Source: Micromonospora sp. KC213 (GTDB lineage Bacteria; Actinomycetota; Actinomycetes; Mycobacteriales; Micromonosporaceae). From it: a stretch of 37,575 nucleotides of DNA. Made by a program: the position numbers and the translations under genes. Below the pieces are notes generated by a model that was not told the DNA's origin, did no database searches, and worked only from the letters and a program-made list of their open reading frames with translations. Positions within the stretch are counted from its first letter, which is position 1, and each line of letters begins with the position of its first letter. Positions 1 through 8,705 of the stretch are shown piece by piece. Where the stretch lies: assembly GCF_004348325.1 (NCBI RefSeq), contig NZ_SMKF01000042.1, positions 1 through 37,575 on the forward strand. Direction: 5' to 3'.

Positions 1-821
1 ACATGGAGTTCGACCGGTGGCGGGACAACGTCGACCGGCTGGGCGAGATCGCCGGCGAGGACACCGGGACGTACGCCGGCTACCTGGCCGCGCTGCGCGC
101 CCGGCGGGCGGCGTTCATCGCGGCCGGGGCCACCTCCTCCGACCACGGCCACCCCACCGCCCGTACGCTGGTGCTCGACCCGGCGCAGGCCGCCGCCCTG
201 TACGACAAGGGCCTGCGCGGTGCGGCCGACGCCGCCGACGCCGAGGCGTTCCGGGCGCACATGCTGGTGGAGTTCGCCCGGATGTCGCTGGACGACGGGC
301 TGGTCCTGCAGCTGCACCCGGGCGCGGCCCGCAACCACAACCGTTGGCTGTACGCCCGGCACGGCCGGGACGTCGGCGGCGACGTGCCGCAGGCCACCGA
401 GTACGTGCACGCACTCGCCCCGCTGCTGGACGCCCACGGCAACGACCCCCGGCTGCGGGTGGTGGTCTACACCCTCGACGAGTACACCTTCAGCCGCGAG
501 TTGGCGCCCCTCGCCGGCGGCTACGCCGCGCTCTACCTCGGCGCGCCCTGGTGGTTCCTGGACTCCCCCGAGGTGCTGCGGCGCTTCCGGGAGGCGGTCA
601 CCGAGTCGGCCGGCTTCTACAACACCGCCGGTTTCGTCGACGACACCCGCGCGTTCTGCTCCATCCCGGTACGCCACGACGTGGCCCGCCGAGTCGACGC
701 CGGTTTCCTCGCCCGGCTGGTCGCCGAACACCGGCTGACCGAGCACGAGGCCGCCGAAACCATCGTCGACCTGGCGTACCGGCTGCCGAAGAAGGTCTTC
801 AAACTGGGGGATTTCTCATGA
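1..821 (+). CDS. uxaC: Glucuronate/galacturonate isomerase (UxaC), C-terminal part
   Basis: Uronate isomerase of the amidohydrolase superfamily, which interconverts D-glucuronate and D-fructuronate or D-galacturonate and D-tagaturonate in the cytoplasm. Only about 272 residues are present, against roughly 470 in full-length members, so the gene starts before the window and the ATG at base 3 is probably an internal methionine. The family signature SDHGHPTART lies about 45 residues in, and the C-terminal half has the characteristic PWWFLDSP and GFYNTAGFVDDTRAF stretches. Its stop overlaps the start of the next gene by four bases (ATGA at 818-821), so it is the upstream member of a coupled uronate operon. 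Assignment is by recalled family sequence; which uronate is preferred cannot be told. Confidence 0.9.
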   Translation, partial: MEFDRWRDNVDRLGEIAGEDTGTYAGYLAALRARRAAFIAAGATSSDHGHPTARTLVLDPAQAAALYDKGLRGAADAADAEAFRAHMLVEFARMSLDDGLVLQLHPGAARNHNRWLYARHGRDVGGDVPQATEYVHALAPLLDAHGNDPRLRVVVYTLDEYTFSRELAPLAGGYAALYLGAPWWFLDSPEVLRRFREAVTESAGFYNTAGFVDDTRAFCSIPVRHDVARRVDAGFLARLVAEHRLTEHEAAETIVDLAYRLPKKVFKLGDFS

Positions 822-2122
822 GTGTCCGGATCGCCGGCGTCGACGTGCACGACGTCCGCTTCCCCACCGCGGCGGCCGGTGACGGCTCCGACGCGATCAA
901 CCGGGGTGACTACTCGGCCACCTACGTCGAGCTGCGCACCGACGGCGGCCCGACGGGCGCCGGGTTCACCTTCACCAACGGTCGGGGCAACGAGATCACC
1001 TGCGCCGCCGTCCGCGCCCTGGCCCACCACGTGCGGGACCGCACGGTCGAGGAGATCACCGCCGCGCCGGTGGCCTTCTGGCGGTCGCTCGTCGCCGACC
1101 CGCAGCTACGCTGGCTGGGCCCGGAGAAGGGCGTCATCCACATGGCCACCGGGGCGCTGGTCAACGCGGTCTGGGACCTGCGCGCCAAGCTCGCCGGCAA
1201 GCCGATGTGGCGCTACCTCGCGGAGTTGTCCACCGAGGAACTGGTGGCCAACGTCGACTTCCACCACATCACCGACGCGCTCACCCCGGCGGAGGCGACG
1301 GCCATTCTGGACAAGGGCCGCGACGGCCTCGCCGACCGGCTCGCCGAGCTGGAACGCGACGGGTTGCCCTCGTACACCACCTCCGTCGGTTGGCTGGGAT
1401 ACCCGGACGACAAGGTCCGGGCGCTGACCCGCGAGGCGTACGCCCAGGGGTGGCGGGCGATGAAGATGAAGGTCGGCGGCGCGCCCGAGGACGACCTGCG
1501 CCGGGCCCGGATCATCCGCGCCGAGATCGGCCCGGACGCGCTGCTGATGATGGACGCCAACCAGGTCTGGGACGTCGACGAGGCGATCGCCACCATGACC
1601 GCGCTGGCCGAGGTGGACCCGTACTGGATCGAGGAGCCGACGCACGCCGACGACGTGCTCGGTCACGCCCGGATCGCCCGGGCGGTCACCGAGCTGACCG
1701 GCGGCCGGTGCCGGGTCGCCACCGGCGAGGTCGCCGCCAACCGGGTCATCTTCAAGCAGCTCCTGCAGGCCGAGGCGATCGGCGTGATGCAGATCGACGC
1801 CTGCCGGGTCGGTGGGGTCAACGAGGTCCTGGCGGAACTGCTGATGGCGGCGAAGTTCGGGGTGCCGGTCTGCCCGCACGCCGGGGGCGTCGGCCTGTGC
1901 GAGTACGTGCAGCACCTGACGGCGTTCGACTTCCTGCGCGTCGGCACCAGCCTGGAGGGGCGGATGGTGGAGTACGTCGACCACCTGCACGAGCACTTCG
2001 TCGACCCGGTGCGCACCCGCGGCGGCCGCTACCTGCTGCCCACCGCCCCCGGCTACAGCACCACCATGAAGCCGGAGTCGGTCGCCGGGTTCCGCTTCCC
2101 GGAGGGTCCGGCATGGCGGTGA
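818..2122 (+). CDS. Enolase-superfamily sugar acid dehydratase, L-fuconate dehydratase-like
   Basis: A 434-residue acid-sugar dehydratase of the mandelate racemase/enolase superfamily, closest in recalled sequence to bacterial L-fuconate dehydratase and human ENOSF1. Visible landmarks: the KMKVGG catalytic lysine motif, MDANQVWDVDEAI and WIEEPTHADDVLGHA carrying metal ligands, ATGEV, and the C-terminal CPHAGGVGLCEYVQHL block with the catalytic histidine. The ATG at 818 is chosen because GGGGG at 806-810 gives a Shine-Dalgarno at normal spacing and it overlaps the uxaC stop (ATGA). The gene overlaps the following oxidoreductase by 10 bases. Placed between uronate isomerase and uronate reductase-type genes, it may supply the dehydratase step of this pathway (for example on an aldonate made by the next enzyme) rather than act only on fuconate; that is inference. 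Confidence 0.85.
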   Translation: MSVRIAGVDVHDVRFPTAAAGDGSDAINRGDYSATYVELRTDGGPTGAGFTFTNGRGNEITCAAVRALAHHVRDRTVEEITAAPVAFWRSLVADPQLRWLGPEKGVIHMATGALVNAVWDLRAKLAGKPMWRYLAELSTEELVANVDFHHITDALTPAEATAILDKGRDGLADRLAELERDGLPSYTTSVGWLGYPDDKVRALTREAYAQGWRAMKMKVGGAPEDDLRRARIIRAEIGPDALLMMDANQVWDVDEAIATMTALAEVDPYWIEEPTHADDVLGHARIARAVTELTGGRCRVATGEVAANRVIFKQLLQAEAIGVMQIDACRVGGVNEVLAELLMAAKFGVPVCPHAGGVGLCEYVQHLTAFDFLRVGTSLEGRMVEYVDHLHEHFVDPVRTRGGRYLLPTAPGYSTTMKPESVAGFRFPEGPAWR

Positions 2123-3603
2123 GTGTCAGCACGGAGCTGCTCGGCCTGGCCACCCTGCGGCGGTTACCCGCCGAGAGCCGGCCGCTGGTGCGTCCCGGCA
2201 CGGTGGCGGCCGGCGTCGTCCACCTCGGGCTGGGTGCGTTCCACCGCGCCCACCAGGCGGTGTACACCGAGACGGCGATCGGCGCGGCCGGCGGGGACTG
2301 GGCCATCGTCGGGGTCGCCCCGCGCAGCACCACGCTGGTGCGGGCCCTCGCGGCGCAGGACGGCCTGTTCAGCGTCAGCACCCTCTCCGCCGAGGCCGCG
2401 GCTACCCGGGTCATCGGGTCGCTGGCCGGGGTACGGCACGCGGCCAGCGACCCGTCGGCGGTGGTCGCCCTGCTCGCCGACCCGGCGATCCGGGTGGTGA
2501 CGCTGACGGTCACGGAGAAGGCGTACCAACTCGACCCGGTCAGCGGGGAGCTGCGCGCCGACGCGCAGTTGACCCTCGACCTGACCACCGACCGCCCGCC
2601 GCAGACCGTACCCGGGTTGCTGGTGCGCGGGCTGCTCGCCCGCGACGCCGCCGACGCCGGACCGATCGCGCTGGTCAGCTGCGACAACCTGCCCGCCAAC
2701 GGGCGGCGACTGCGGGAGCTGGTGCGGCAGGCGCTGGTCCTGGCCGGCGTCGCGGACGCGACGCTGGAGCGACTCGCCGCGCAGGTCACCTTCCCCGGCA
2801 CCATGGTGGACCGGATCGTCCCGGCCAGCACCGACGAGACGCTGGCCACCGCCCGCGCCGCCCTCGGGGTGAGCGACCTGGCGGCGGTGGCCGCGGAGCC
2901 CTACACCCAGTGGGTGGTGGAGGACGACTTCCCCGGCGGTCGACCGGCCTGGGAGCGGGCCGGCGCGGTGCTCACCGACGACGCCGGCCCCTGGGAGCGG
3001 CTCAAGCTGCGCGGCCTCAACGGCGTGCACTCGGCGGTGGCCTACCTCGGTGCGGTGGCCGGCTGCGAGACCATCGCCGAGGCCCTGGCCCTGCCCGGCC
3101 TCATCGGGGTGCTGCGCCGGTTCGTCGCCGAGGACGTGGCACACAGCTTCACCCCGCCCGACGGGGTCCGGGTGGTCGACTACGGCGACGAGGTGCTGGG
3201 CCGGTTCGCCAACCCGGCGATCCGGCACCGCACCCTGCAGGTGGCCATGGACGGCTCGCAGAAGCTGCCGCAACGGGTCCTGCACACCATCGCCGACCTG
3301 CGCGCCGAGGGCCGACCGGCGCACTGGGGGTCGCTGGTCGTGGCGGCCTGGCTGCGGTTCCTCGGCGGGCAGGCCGACGACGGGCGGCAGTTGCCGCTGG
3401 ACGATCCGCTCGCCGACCGGATCCGGGCCGCGCTGGCCGCCGCCCCGGACACCCCGGCGGGCACGGTGGACGCGGTCTTCGCGCTGCGTGAGGTCTTCCC
3501 GGCCGCGTTGGCCGAGGACGACCAGGTGCGGGCCGAGGTGACCGGCTGGCTGACCGCCCTGCGCGAGTACGGGGCGGCGGGCACCCTGGCGGGTGTCTCG
3601 TGA
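2113..3603 (+). CDS. Mannitol dehydrogenase-family oxidoreductase (fructuronate/tagaturonate reductase-like)
   Basis: A 496-residue polyol-specific long-chain dehydrogenase. The N-terminal Rossmann domain has HLGLGAFHRAHQA; then come SCDNLPANG and FPGTMVDRIVPA, and the C-terminal domain carries the catalytic lysine region KLRGLNGVHSAVAYLG. Family members reduce D-fructuronate to D-mannonate (UxuB), D-tagaturonate to D-altronate (UxaB), or oxidise mannitol or arabinitol. Sitting three genes after an isomerase that makes fructuronate or tagaturonate, a uronate reductase role is the natural reading. The ATG at 2113 lies inside the end of the previous gene (10-base overlap), and the stop overlaps the next start (GTGA), so expression is likely coupled. 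UxuB and UxaB cannot be separated by eye, so no symbol is given. Confidence 0.88.
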   Translation: MAVSVSTELLGLATLRRLPAESRPLVRPGTVAAGVVHLGLGAFHRAHQAVYTETAIGAAGGDWAIVGVAPRSTTLVRALAAQDGLFSVSTLSAEAAATRVIGSLAGVRHAASDPSAVVALLADPAIRVVTLTVTEKAYQLDPVSGELRADAQLTLDLTTDRPPQTVPGLLVRGLLARDAADAGPIALVSCDNLPANGRRLRELVRQALVLAGVADATLERLAAQVTFPGTMVDRIVPASTDETLATARAALGVSDLAAVAAEPYTQWVVEDDFPGGRPAWERAGAVLTDDAGPWERLKLRGLNGVHSAVAYLGAVAGCETIAEALALPGLIGVLRRFVAEDVAHSFTPPDGVRVVDYGDEVLGRFANPAIRHRTLQVAMDGSQKLPQRVLHTIADLRAEGRPAHWGSLVVAAWLRFLGGQADDGRQLPLDDPLADRIRAALAAAPDTPAGTVDAVFALREVFPAALAEDDQVRAEVTGWLTALREYGAAGTLAGVS

Positions 3604-4778
3604 GCGGGTTGCCCCGGGTGGCGGTCGTCGGGGCGAACGGGCACGGCCGCTGGCACCGGCGGGTGGTCGCCGCGCTGCACGAGGCCGGCCGGGTACGGCT
3701 GGTGGCGCTGGTCGACGTGCGTCCGATCGAGGACGAGCCCGCCGCGCCGGTCCCGGCGGACGTCACGGTGCACACCGAGCACCGGGAGATGCTGGCGGTG
3801 GCCCGGCCGGACGTGGTGGTGGTCTGCACTCCGCCGCACACCCACCTGCCGATCGCCCTGGACGTCCTCGCCGCCGGCGCGGACGTGCTGCTGGAGAAGC
3901 CGCCGGTGCTCGACATGGCCGAGCACCGGACGTTGGTGGCGGCGCTGGCCGACACCGGTCGGGCCTGTCAGGTGGGCTTTCAGGCGTTGGGCTCGGCCGC
4001 GTTGGCCGAGCTGTCGGCCGCCATCCGGCGGGGTGTGCTCGGCACGGTCACCGGCATCGGCACGGTCGCGGCGTGGCAGCGCGCCGACGGTTACTACGCC
4101 CGCGCCCCGTGGGCCGGGCGGCGCAGCCTGGACGGGCGGCCGGTGCTGGACGGGGCGCTGGCGAACCCGCTGGCGCACGCGGTGATGCAGTGCCTGGCGG
4201 TGGCCGAGAGCGTCGTCGGTGCCCCGGTGCGCCCGGCCCGCATCGAGGTGGAGCGGTACCGGGTCCGCCCGATCGAGGTGGACGACACCGCGGCCCTGCG
4301 GGTCGTCGGCCACGCCGGGCCGCCGATCGTGGCCGCGGTGACGTTGGCCGGTGAGGAGTTCGTCGCCGGGGAGGTCGTGGTGACCGGCACCGCGGGCCGG
4401 GCGGTGCTGGAGTACCCGACCGACCGGCTGCTGCTGCCCGGTGACGACGCGCCGCGTACGGTGCCGGGCCGGCGCGGCCTGCTGGAGAACCTGGTGGCGC
4501 ACCGGGCCGACCCGAGGGGGGTGCCGCTGATCGCGCCGTTGGCCCGGACCGCGCCGTTCACCACCGTGCTGGAGGCGGTCCAGGCCGCTCCCGAGCCGAC
4601 GCTGCTCGACGGCGACCTGGTGAGCGTCAACGGGACCGGAGCGGACCGGTCGGTGACGGTACGCGGGGTCAACGCGGTCCTGCGCCAGGCAGCCGAGCAG
4701 GGTGCGCTGCTGTCGGAGTTGGCGGTGCCGTGGGCGGTGCCGCCGGTACGCGCAGATCTGACGGAAGGAGACGACTGA
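3600..4778 (+). CDS. Gfo/Idh/MocA-family NAD(P)-dependent oxidoreductase
   Basis: A 392-residue cytoplasmic dehydrogenase-like protein. The N terminus shows a nucleotide-binding Rossmann start, VAVVGANGHGRWHRR, followed around residues 95-105 by LLEKPPVLDM, the EKP signature of the Gfo/Idh/MocA fold; the remainder fits the C-terminal alpha/beta substrate domain. Members oxidise or epimerise sugars and inositols. The start is the GTG at 3600, which overlaps the preceding stop (GTGA). It is the fourth gene of the coupled uronate operon and precedes a pectate lyase by 63 bp, so a pectin- or uronic-acid-derived substrate is plausible. The exact substrate cannot be inferred from sequence. Confidence 0.85.
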   Translation: MSGLPRVAVVGANGHGRWHRRVVAALHEAGRVRLVALVDVRPIEDEPAAPVPADVTVHTEHREMLAVARPDVVVVCTPPHTHLPIALDVLAAGADVLLEKPPVLDMAEHRTLVAALADTGRACQVGFQALGSAALAELSAAIRRGVLGTVTGIGTVAAWQRADGYYARAPWAGRRSLDGRPVLDGALANPLAHAVMQCLAVAESVVGAPVRPARIEVERYRVRPIEVDDTAALRVVGHAGPPIVAAVTLAGEEFVAGEVVVTGTAGRAVLEYPTDRLLLPGDDAPRTVPGRRGLLENLVAHRADPRGVPLIAPLARTAPFTTVLEAVQAAPEPTLLDGDLVSVNGTGADRSVTVRGVNAVLRQAAEQGALLSELAVPWAVPPVRADLTEGDD

Positions 4779-4841
4779 CCCGGCCCACTGCGCGGGCTGC
4801 GGACGACGTACGGCAAACCTGGGACATCTCGGAGAGCACTC

Positions 4842-6194
4842 ATGCGTCCACGACTCACGGGGGCGGCTCTGGTCGCCCTCTCCTTGGTCCTCGTGCCGGG
4901 CGCGGTGGCGACCGCGGCGCCCGACCCCACCGCGTCACCGCCCCGCTGGGCCGAGGCGTTCGCCCGGCAGACCCTGCCTCCCGGTGACGGCTGGGCCGCC
5001 GACGGGGTCGGCACCACCGGCGGTGCGGCGGCCACCGCCGACCAGGTGCACCTGGTCCGTACCCGGGCCGAACTGGTGCGCGCGCTGGGCGGCGACAACG
5101 CCACCAACAAGAGCAACGACACCCCCAAGGTGATCGTCGTCGACGGCACCGTGGACGGCTTCGAGGCCGACGACGGCACCCTGCTCGACTGCACCGACCT
5201 CGCCGACCCGGCGTATTCGCTGCCGGCCTACCTGACCGCGTACGACCCGGCGGTGTGGGGCCGGATACCGCCGAGCGGGGCGCTGGAGGCGGCCCGGGTG
5301 CGCTCGGTGTCCCGGCAGACGAGGCAGACCCAGATCAACGTCGGTCCGAACACCACCATCGTCGGGCTGCCCGCGGCCCGGCTGACCGGGCTGACCCTGA
5401 TGATCGACGGGGCTGACAACGTGATCGTCCGCAACCTGACCTTCGACGACGCCCGGGACTGCTTCCCGGCCTGGTCCCCCACCGACGGCGACACCGGCAA
5501 CTGGAACTCCCAGTACGACCAGATCTCGGTACGCCGCAGCGAGCACGTCTGGGTCGACCACAACACCTTCACCGACGGCGACAACCCGGACAGTGCCCAG
5601 CCGGTCCATTTTGGTCGCCCCTACCAGGTGCACGACGGGTCGCTGGACATCACGCACACCGCCAGCCTGGTCACCGCCTCGTGGAACCGGTTCGTCGGGC
5701 GGGACAAGCTGATGCTGATCGGCTCGTCGAACACCGTCGGCCCGGACGTCGGCCGGTTGAGGGTGACCCTGCACCACAACCTCTTCGACCGGGTCCTGCA
5801 ACGGCTGCCCCGGGTCCGGTTCGGTCAGGTTGACGTCTACAACAACTGGTACCGCCTCGCCGGCGAGGGCTTCGCGTACGCCATCGGCGTCGGTGTGCAG
5901 TCCGCCGTGTACGCCGAGAACAACCACTTCACCCTCGGCGCCGGCATCACCGCCGGGGACCTGCTCTACGACTGGGGTGGCACCGCGGTCACCACCCGGG
6001 GCAACTGGGTACGCGCCCACGGCGGCCTGCCCCGCCCGGTCGACCTGGTCGCCGCGTACAACGCCGCCCACGACCCGGGCCTGGACTCCGACGCCGGCTG
6101 GACGCCGCGACTGCGTGCCGGTGCGGTGCTGCCCGCGCCGACGGTCCCGCTCGTGGTCGGTGCGCTGGCCGGGGCGGACCGACTGCCGCTGTAG
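4842..6194 (+). CDS. Secreted pectate lyase, polysaccharide lyase family 1
   Basis: A 450-residue exported enzyme that cleaves polygalacturonate by beta-elimination outside the cell. Residues 1 to about 26 form a Sec signal peptide (basic MRPR start, hydrophobic core, AVATAA cleavage region). The rest is a right-handed parallel beta-helix of PL1 type: QYDQISV and VWVDHNTF (residues about 224-243) are the conserved calcium/substrate region, DGSLDIT and SLVTASWNRF follow, and RLPRVRFG (321-328) carries the catalytic arginine motif. GGAG at 4831-4834 is well spaced from the ATG. It lies 63 bp after the intracellular uronate genes and probably supplies their substrate. A hairpin follows the stop. 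Confidence 0.92.
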   Translation: MRPRLTGAALVALSLVLVPGAVATAAPDPTASPPRWAEAFARQTLPPGDGWAADGVGTTGGAAATADQVHLVRTRAELVRALGGDNATNKSNDTPKVIVVDGTVDGFEADDGTLLDCTDLADPAYSLPAYLTAYDPAVWGRIPPSGALEAARVRSVSRQTRQTQINVGPNTTIVGLPAARLTGLTLMIDGADNVIVRNLTFDDARDCFPAWSPTDGDTGNWNSQYDQISVRRSEHVWVDHNTFTDGDNPDSAQPVHFGRPYQVHDGSLDITHTASLVTASWNRFVGRDKLMLIGSSNTVGPDVGRLRVTLHHNLFDRVLQRLPRVRFGQVDVYNNWYRLAGEGFAYAIGVGVQSAVYAENNHFTLGAGITAGDLLYDWGGTAVTTRGNWVRAHGGLPRPVDLVAAYNAAHDPGLDSDAGWTPRLRAGAVLPAPTVPLVVGALAGADRLPL

Positions 6195-6230
6195 GCCCGG
6201 GTACGCACCGCGCAATGCGTATCGCAGGAG

Positions 6231-6268
6231 GTGGGCCGTCGCGCCTGGCGCTCAGCGCGGCGACCCAC
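6231..6268. terminator. Terminator-like hairpin between converging genes
   Basis: An inverted repeat with 14-base arms (6231-6244 and 6255-6268; 12 Watson-Crick pairs, one wobble, one mismatch) around a 10-base loop, 37 bp after the pectate lyase stop. There is no U-tract, as is common in actinomycetes. It lies between converging genes and could serve both strands. Confidence 0.5.
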
Positions 6269-6380
6269 CCTCCCACCACCGAAGGGTGTGTGGGTTCTCA
6301 GCAGAGGTGAACTGACACGGCCGGCCGACCAGCAGCGGACCAGATTCGGTGAGAAGCGCCAGGCTTTCTTGCTTCTCTCA

Positions 6381-6668
6381 TCAGAAGGGGGGCGCGTCCT
6401 CGCCCATCAACGCCAGCACGACGCCTCCCTTCCCGCTCTTGAGGCTCTGGACCACGACCTTGCCGGTGCTGCCGTCGGGCAGCTCCAAGGTAAAGGTCTT
6501 CCCGACCGCGTTCTTGGGGCCATGGCCGGCGCTGTTGGCGGGTCGGAAGTCACCTGCCCACGGCGGGGTCCCACCCTTGCGGGCGGGCTCGGCGAAGAGT
6601 GCGGCGGTGCCGGGGGTCCGGGTGCCGTCCGAGGAAAGAAGCACTGAGGCACTGCGATAGGTAGCCAT
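6381..6668 (-). CDS. Small conserved actinobacterial hypothetical protein
   Basis: A 95-residue protein with convincing composition: an N-terminal MATYRSASVLL segment, a proline/glycine-rich middle (ARKGGTPPWAGDF), and a beta-rich C-terminal half (GKTFTLELPDGSTGKVVVQS) ending in EDAPPF. It resembles short hypotheticals I recall from Streptomyces and relatives; no function is known to me. The ATG at 6668 is preferred; a TTG three codons upstream (6677) is an alternative and neither has a strong Shine-Dalgarno. It is transcribed toward the pectate lyase and has no partner gene. The surrounding DNA is somewhat less GC-rich than its neighbours. Confidence 0.6.
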   Translation of the reverse strand: MATYRSASVLLSSDGTRTPGTAALFAEPARKGGTPPWAGDFRPANSAGHGPKNAVGKTFTLELPDGSTGKVVVQSLKSGKGGVVLALMGEDAPPF

Positions 6669-6798
6669 ATACGCCAAGACTATCCCGGACTCCGCTGGTT
6701 CGCGTCACAACAACCACGCCGCGACGCGAGCGGCACGGGGAGCGAGCTTGATCTGCCCGCAGCCCTTGGGCTGACCGTGCGTTGGCCGCAATACCCAG

Positions 6799-7224
6799 AT
6801 GGCGAAGCTGGGCGGCCTCGTCGGCGAATGGGCGACGAGGATGTCGGATGCCTTCTTTCTCGAGCCACCGGGCACCGAGGTGCCGGGTACCACCACGATC
6901 GAGTGGCTCGGGGAGTCGCTACTGGTCGCGCGGTCGGAGTTCGGCGGGGGCCGGCAGCCGCGTTCCGAGATGGGTCTCGTCCTCGGACGCAGCGACGCGA
7001 ACGATCGGTTCGTCGCGCTCTACCAGGACGACCGCGGCGTCTGCCGCGAGTTTGCCATGACCTTCGACGACGGGCACTGGACGATGACCCGTGAGGACCC
7101 GGACTTCCACCAGCGGTTCATCGCCGACGTCGAGAAGGACCGGATTCTCGGCCGCTGGGAGGCGTCCGAGGACGCGGGCAAGTCCTGGCGGAAGGACTTC
7201 GACCTCACCTTCGAGCGCGCCTGA
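6799..7224 (+). CDS. DUF1579-like small beta-barrel protein
   Basis: A 141-residue protein matching a widespread actinobacterial family annotated as DUF1579 or lipocalin-like. It starts LGGLVGEWATRMSDAF, has FEWL-type and GVCREFAMTFDDGHWTM segments in mid-protein, and ends GRWEASEDAGKSWRKDF followed by a short beta strand. These alternating strands with G-W-E motifs suggest a small calycin-type barrel that could bind a hydrophobic ligand or heme, but the activity is not established. There is an in-frame stop just upstream (6772), so the ATG at 6799 is the first possible ATG start. It lacks a clear Shine-Dalgarno. The next gene begins about 95 bp later on the same strand. Confidence 0.75.
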   Translation: MAKLGGLVGEWATRMSDAFFLEPPGTEVPGTTTIEWLGESLLVARSEFGGGRQPRSEMGLVLGRSDANDRFVALYQDDRGVCREFAMTFDDGHWTMTREDPDFHQRFIADVEKDRILGRWEASEDAGKSWRKDFDLTFERA

Positions 7225-7306
7225 AATCTGGCGCCTCCGATCGACGAGCACCGCGCATCGCACGTCGTCCATCCGACGCCGCCCCCTCGGGACAACGAAG
7301 ATCGGC

Positions 7307-7312
7307 TATAAG
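7307..7312 (+). promoter_or_regulatory. Candidate -10 element for a leaderless transcript
   Basis: TATAAG lies six bases before the ATG at 7319, and the only G-rich stretch directly abuts that ATG, too close to work as a Shine-Dalgarno. This fits a leaderless mRNA starting at the A of the start codon. No good -35 is visible. Inference only. Confidence 0.3.
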
Positions 7313-7318
7313 TGGGGG

Positions 7319-8035
7319 ATGGATCTCCCGCCGTACCTCGCCACCATGCCGATGCACGCGATCACCGAGATCCACGGTGAACGCGGCCTGTTGGCGCGGT
7401 TCCGGCTGGAGATCCGGGCCTTCGACCCGGCGGCCCGGGACCGCCTCACCGAGGCCCTCGACCTCGCCGCCGACCTGCACCGCGACGACCGGCGGGCGCG
7501 GGAGCCGTACCTGAACCACCTGCTGCGGGTGTCGATCCGGATGATGCACCACTATCAGGTCCGCGACGTCGACGTGATCGTCGCCGGTCTGCTGCACGAC
7601 ACGGTGGAGGACCATCCCGACGAACTGGCCGGCCCTGGCGCCAGCGATCCGACAGCGGCGGCGCTGACCGCCCTCGCCGCCCGGTTCGGTCCGCGCGTCG
7701 CCCGCCTGGTCGGCGCGGTCACCAATCCGCAGTACGACCCCGACCGTGACCGGCACGTCCAGTACCGGGAGCATGTGGCGGCCAGCCTGGAACGGGAGCC
7801 GTGGGCGCGGGTCATCAAGGTCTCCGACTTCACCGACAACGGGCTGGGCCTGGTCTACACGATCGGTCCGAAGGTGGCCCGGTCCGCGGCGAAGTACCGA
7901 CCGCTGGTGCCGGTGTTCCGGGACCTGATCTCCCGACCCGACACGCCCCTGCCGGCACCGGTGAAGCGGCACATCTTCGCCCAGCTCGACCTGGCCGAGG
8001 AACGGTTCAACGCGATCCTCGACGCGCCGAACTAG
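7319..8035 (+). CDS. HD-domain phosphohydrolase, SpoT/MESH1-like
   Basis: A 238-residue cytoplasmic protein with an HD domain of the RelA/SpoT/MESH1 kind. EPYLNHLLRVS (about 62-72) supplies an early histidine, LLHDTVEDH (91-99) is the canonical HD-x-ED motif, and VIKVSDFTDN later in the protein supplies the last metal-binding aspartate. There is no synthetase or TGS/ACT region, so if active it would only hydrolyse a nucleotide such as (p)ppGpp or NADPH-type substrates known for MESH1. That substrate is inferred from motif similarity. A second in-frame ATG ten codons in could be the start if the message is not leaderless. Its TAG stop overlaps the stop of the converging pseudogene within the palindrome CTAG (8032-8035). 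Confidence 0.75.
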   Translation: MDLPPYLATMPMHAITEIHGERGLLARFRLEIRAFDPAARDRLTEALDLAADLHRDDRRAREPYLNHLLRVSIRMMHHYQVRDVDVIVAGLLHDTVEDHPDELAGPGASDPTAAALTALAARFGPRVARLVGAVTNPQYDPDRDRHVQYREHVAASLEREPWARVIKVSDFTDNGLGLVYTIGPKVARSAAKYRPLVPVFRDLISRPDTPLPAPVKRHIFAQLDLAEERFNAILDAPN

Positions 8036-8668
8036 GTCCGGCGCAGTGCCCGGGTGGTCCCGGCCGCGATGGTGGTGACCAGGACGAGCCCGCAGGCCAT
8101 CAACGCGTACGCCACCCACACCGTCTCCCCCACCGGCTCGAACGCCGACTCCTGGCGCAGGTCCACCAGCGGCAGCAGCAGGTCGACCGTGTAGACGGGC
8201 GCGCGGAACCGCACCGGGCTCGCCGGGTTCAGCGGGGTCGGCGGCACGGCCGTGAAGACGGCGGTGCCCACGGCGGCCAGCGCCACCAGCCAGAGCGCAG
8301 CCAGGGTGGGCCGGTAGCCATAGCCCTCCACGACGGCCCTGTCGGCCCAGATCCCGGCCAGCCGCGAACCGGCCAGGTCGATCTCCCGGGTCCGCGCGCC
8401 GACAAGCTCGAAGCGGTCGGTGAGGTCGCAGCGGCTCAGCCGCACCGGGTCTCCGCGTAGGAGAGATTTAGCGCGCCGGTGATCTCGGCGCCCACCAGGG
8501 CCAGGGCGGCGAGCTGCCCCGGCTCGGCGGACGCCGCGCCGGGGCAGCAGGGCCCGGATGACGGCCGCCCGCACCGTACGGTCCTCGGAGTCGGTGAGGT
8601 CGACCAGGCCCTTGGCGCGGGAACGCCGCCCAGAGCGCCCTCTCCGGGGCGGTCAGCTCCAGGTCCAC
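8032..8668 (-). pseudogene. Decayed membrane-associated (oxidoreductase-annotated) protein gene
   Basis: Reading from a GTG at 8668, the start VDLELTAPERALWAAFPR is in one frame, GLVDLTDSEDRTVRAAVIRA in a second, SAEPGQLAALALVGAEITG in a third, and VRLSRCDLTDRFELVGAR again in the second. Together they rebuild the N terminus of an actinobacterial family often annotated as membrane-associated oxidoreductase with pentapeptide-like repeats. Frame switches lie near 8610-8620, 8530-8545 and 8440-8455. After VVEG the sequence jumps near 8320-8328 to the C-terminal two-membrane-segment part (GYRPTLAALWL to TTIAAGTTRALRR), so most of the repeat domain is deleted. About 210 codons remain of an expected 400 or more. 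Three frameshifts plus a deletion are too many for sequencing error. Confidence 0.8.
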
Positions 8669-8705
8669 CCCGCCATGGTGGCCGCAAGCCCGATGCGCGG
8701 CGGCG

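Noticed and set aside
8032..8574. An apparently intact 180-residue gene
   Set aside because: Its first 35 or so residues are out-of-frame junk; the real homology continues in other frames, so it is part of a pseudogene.
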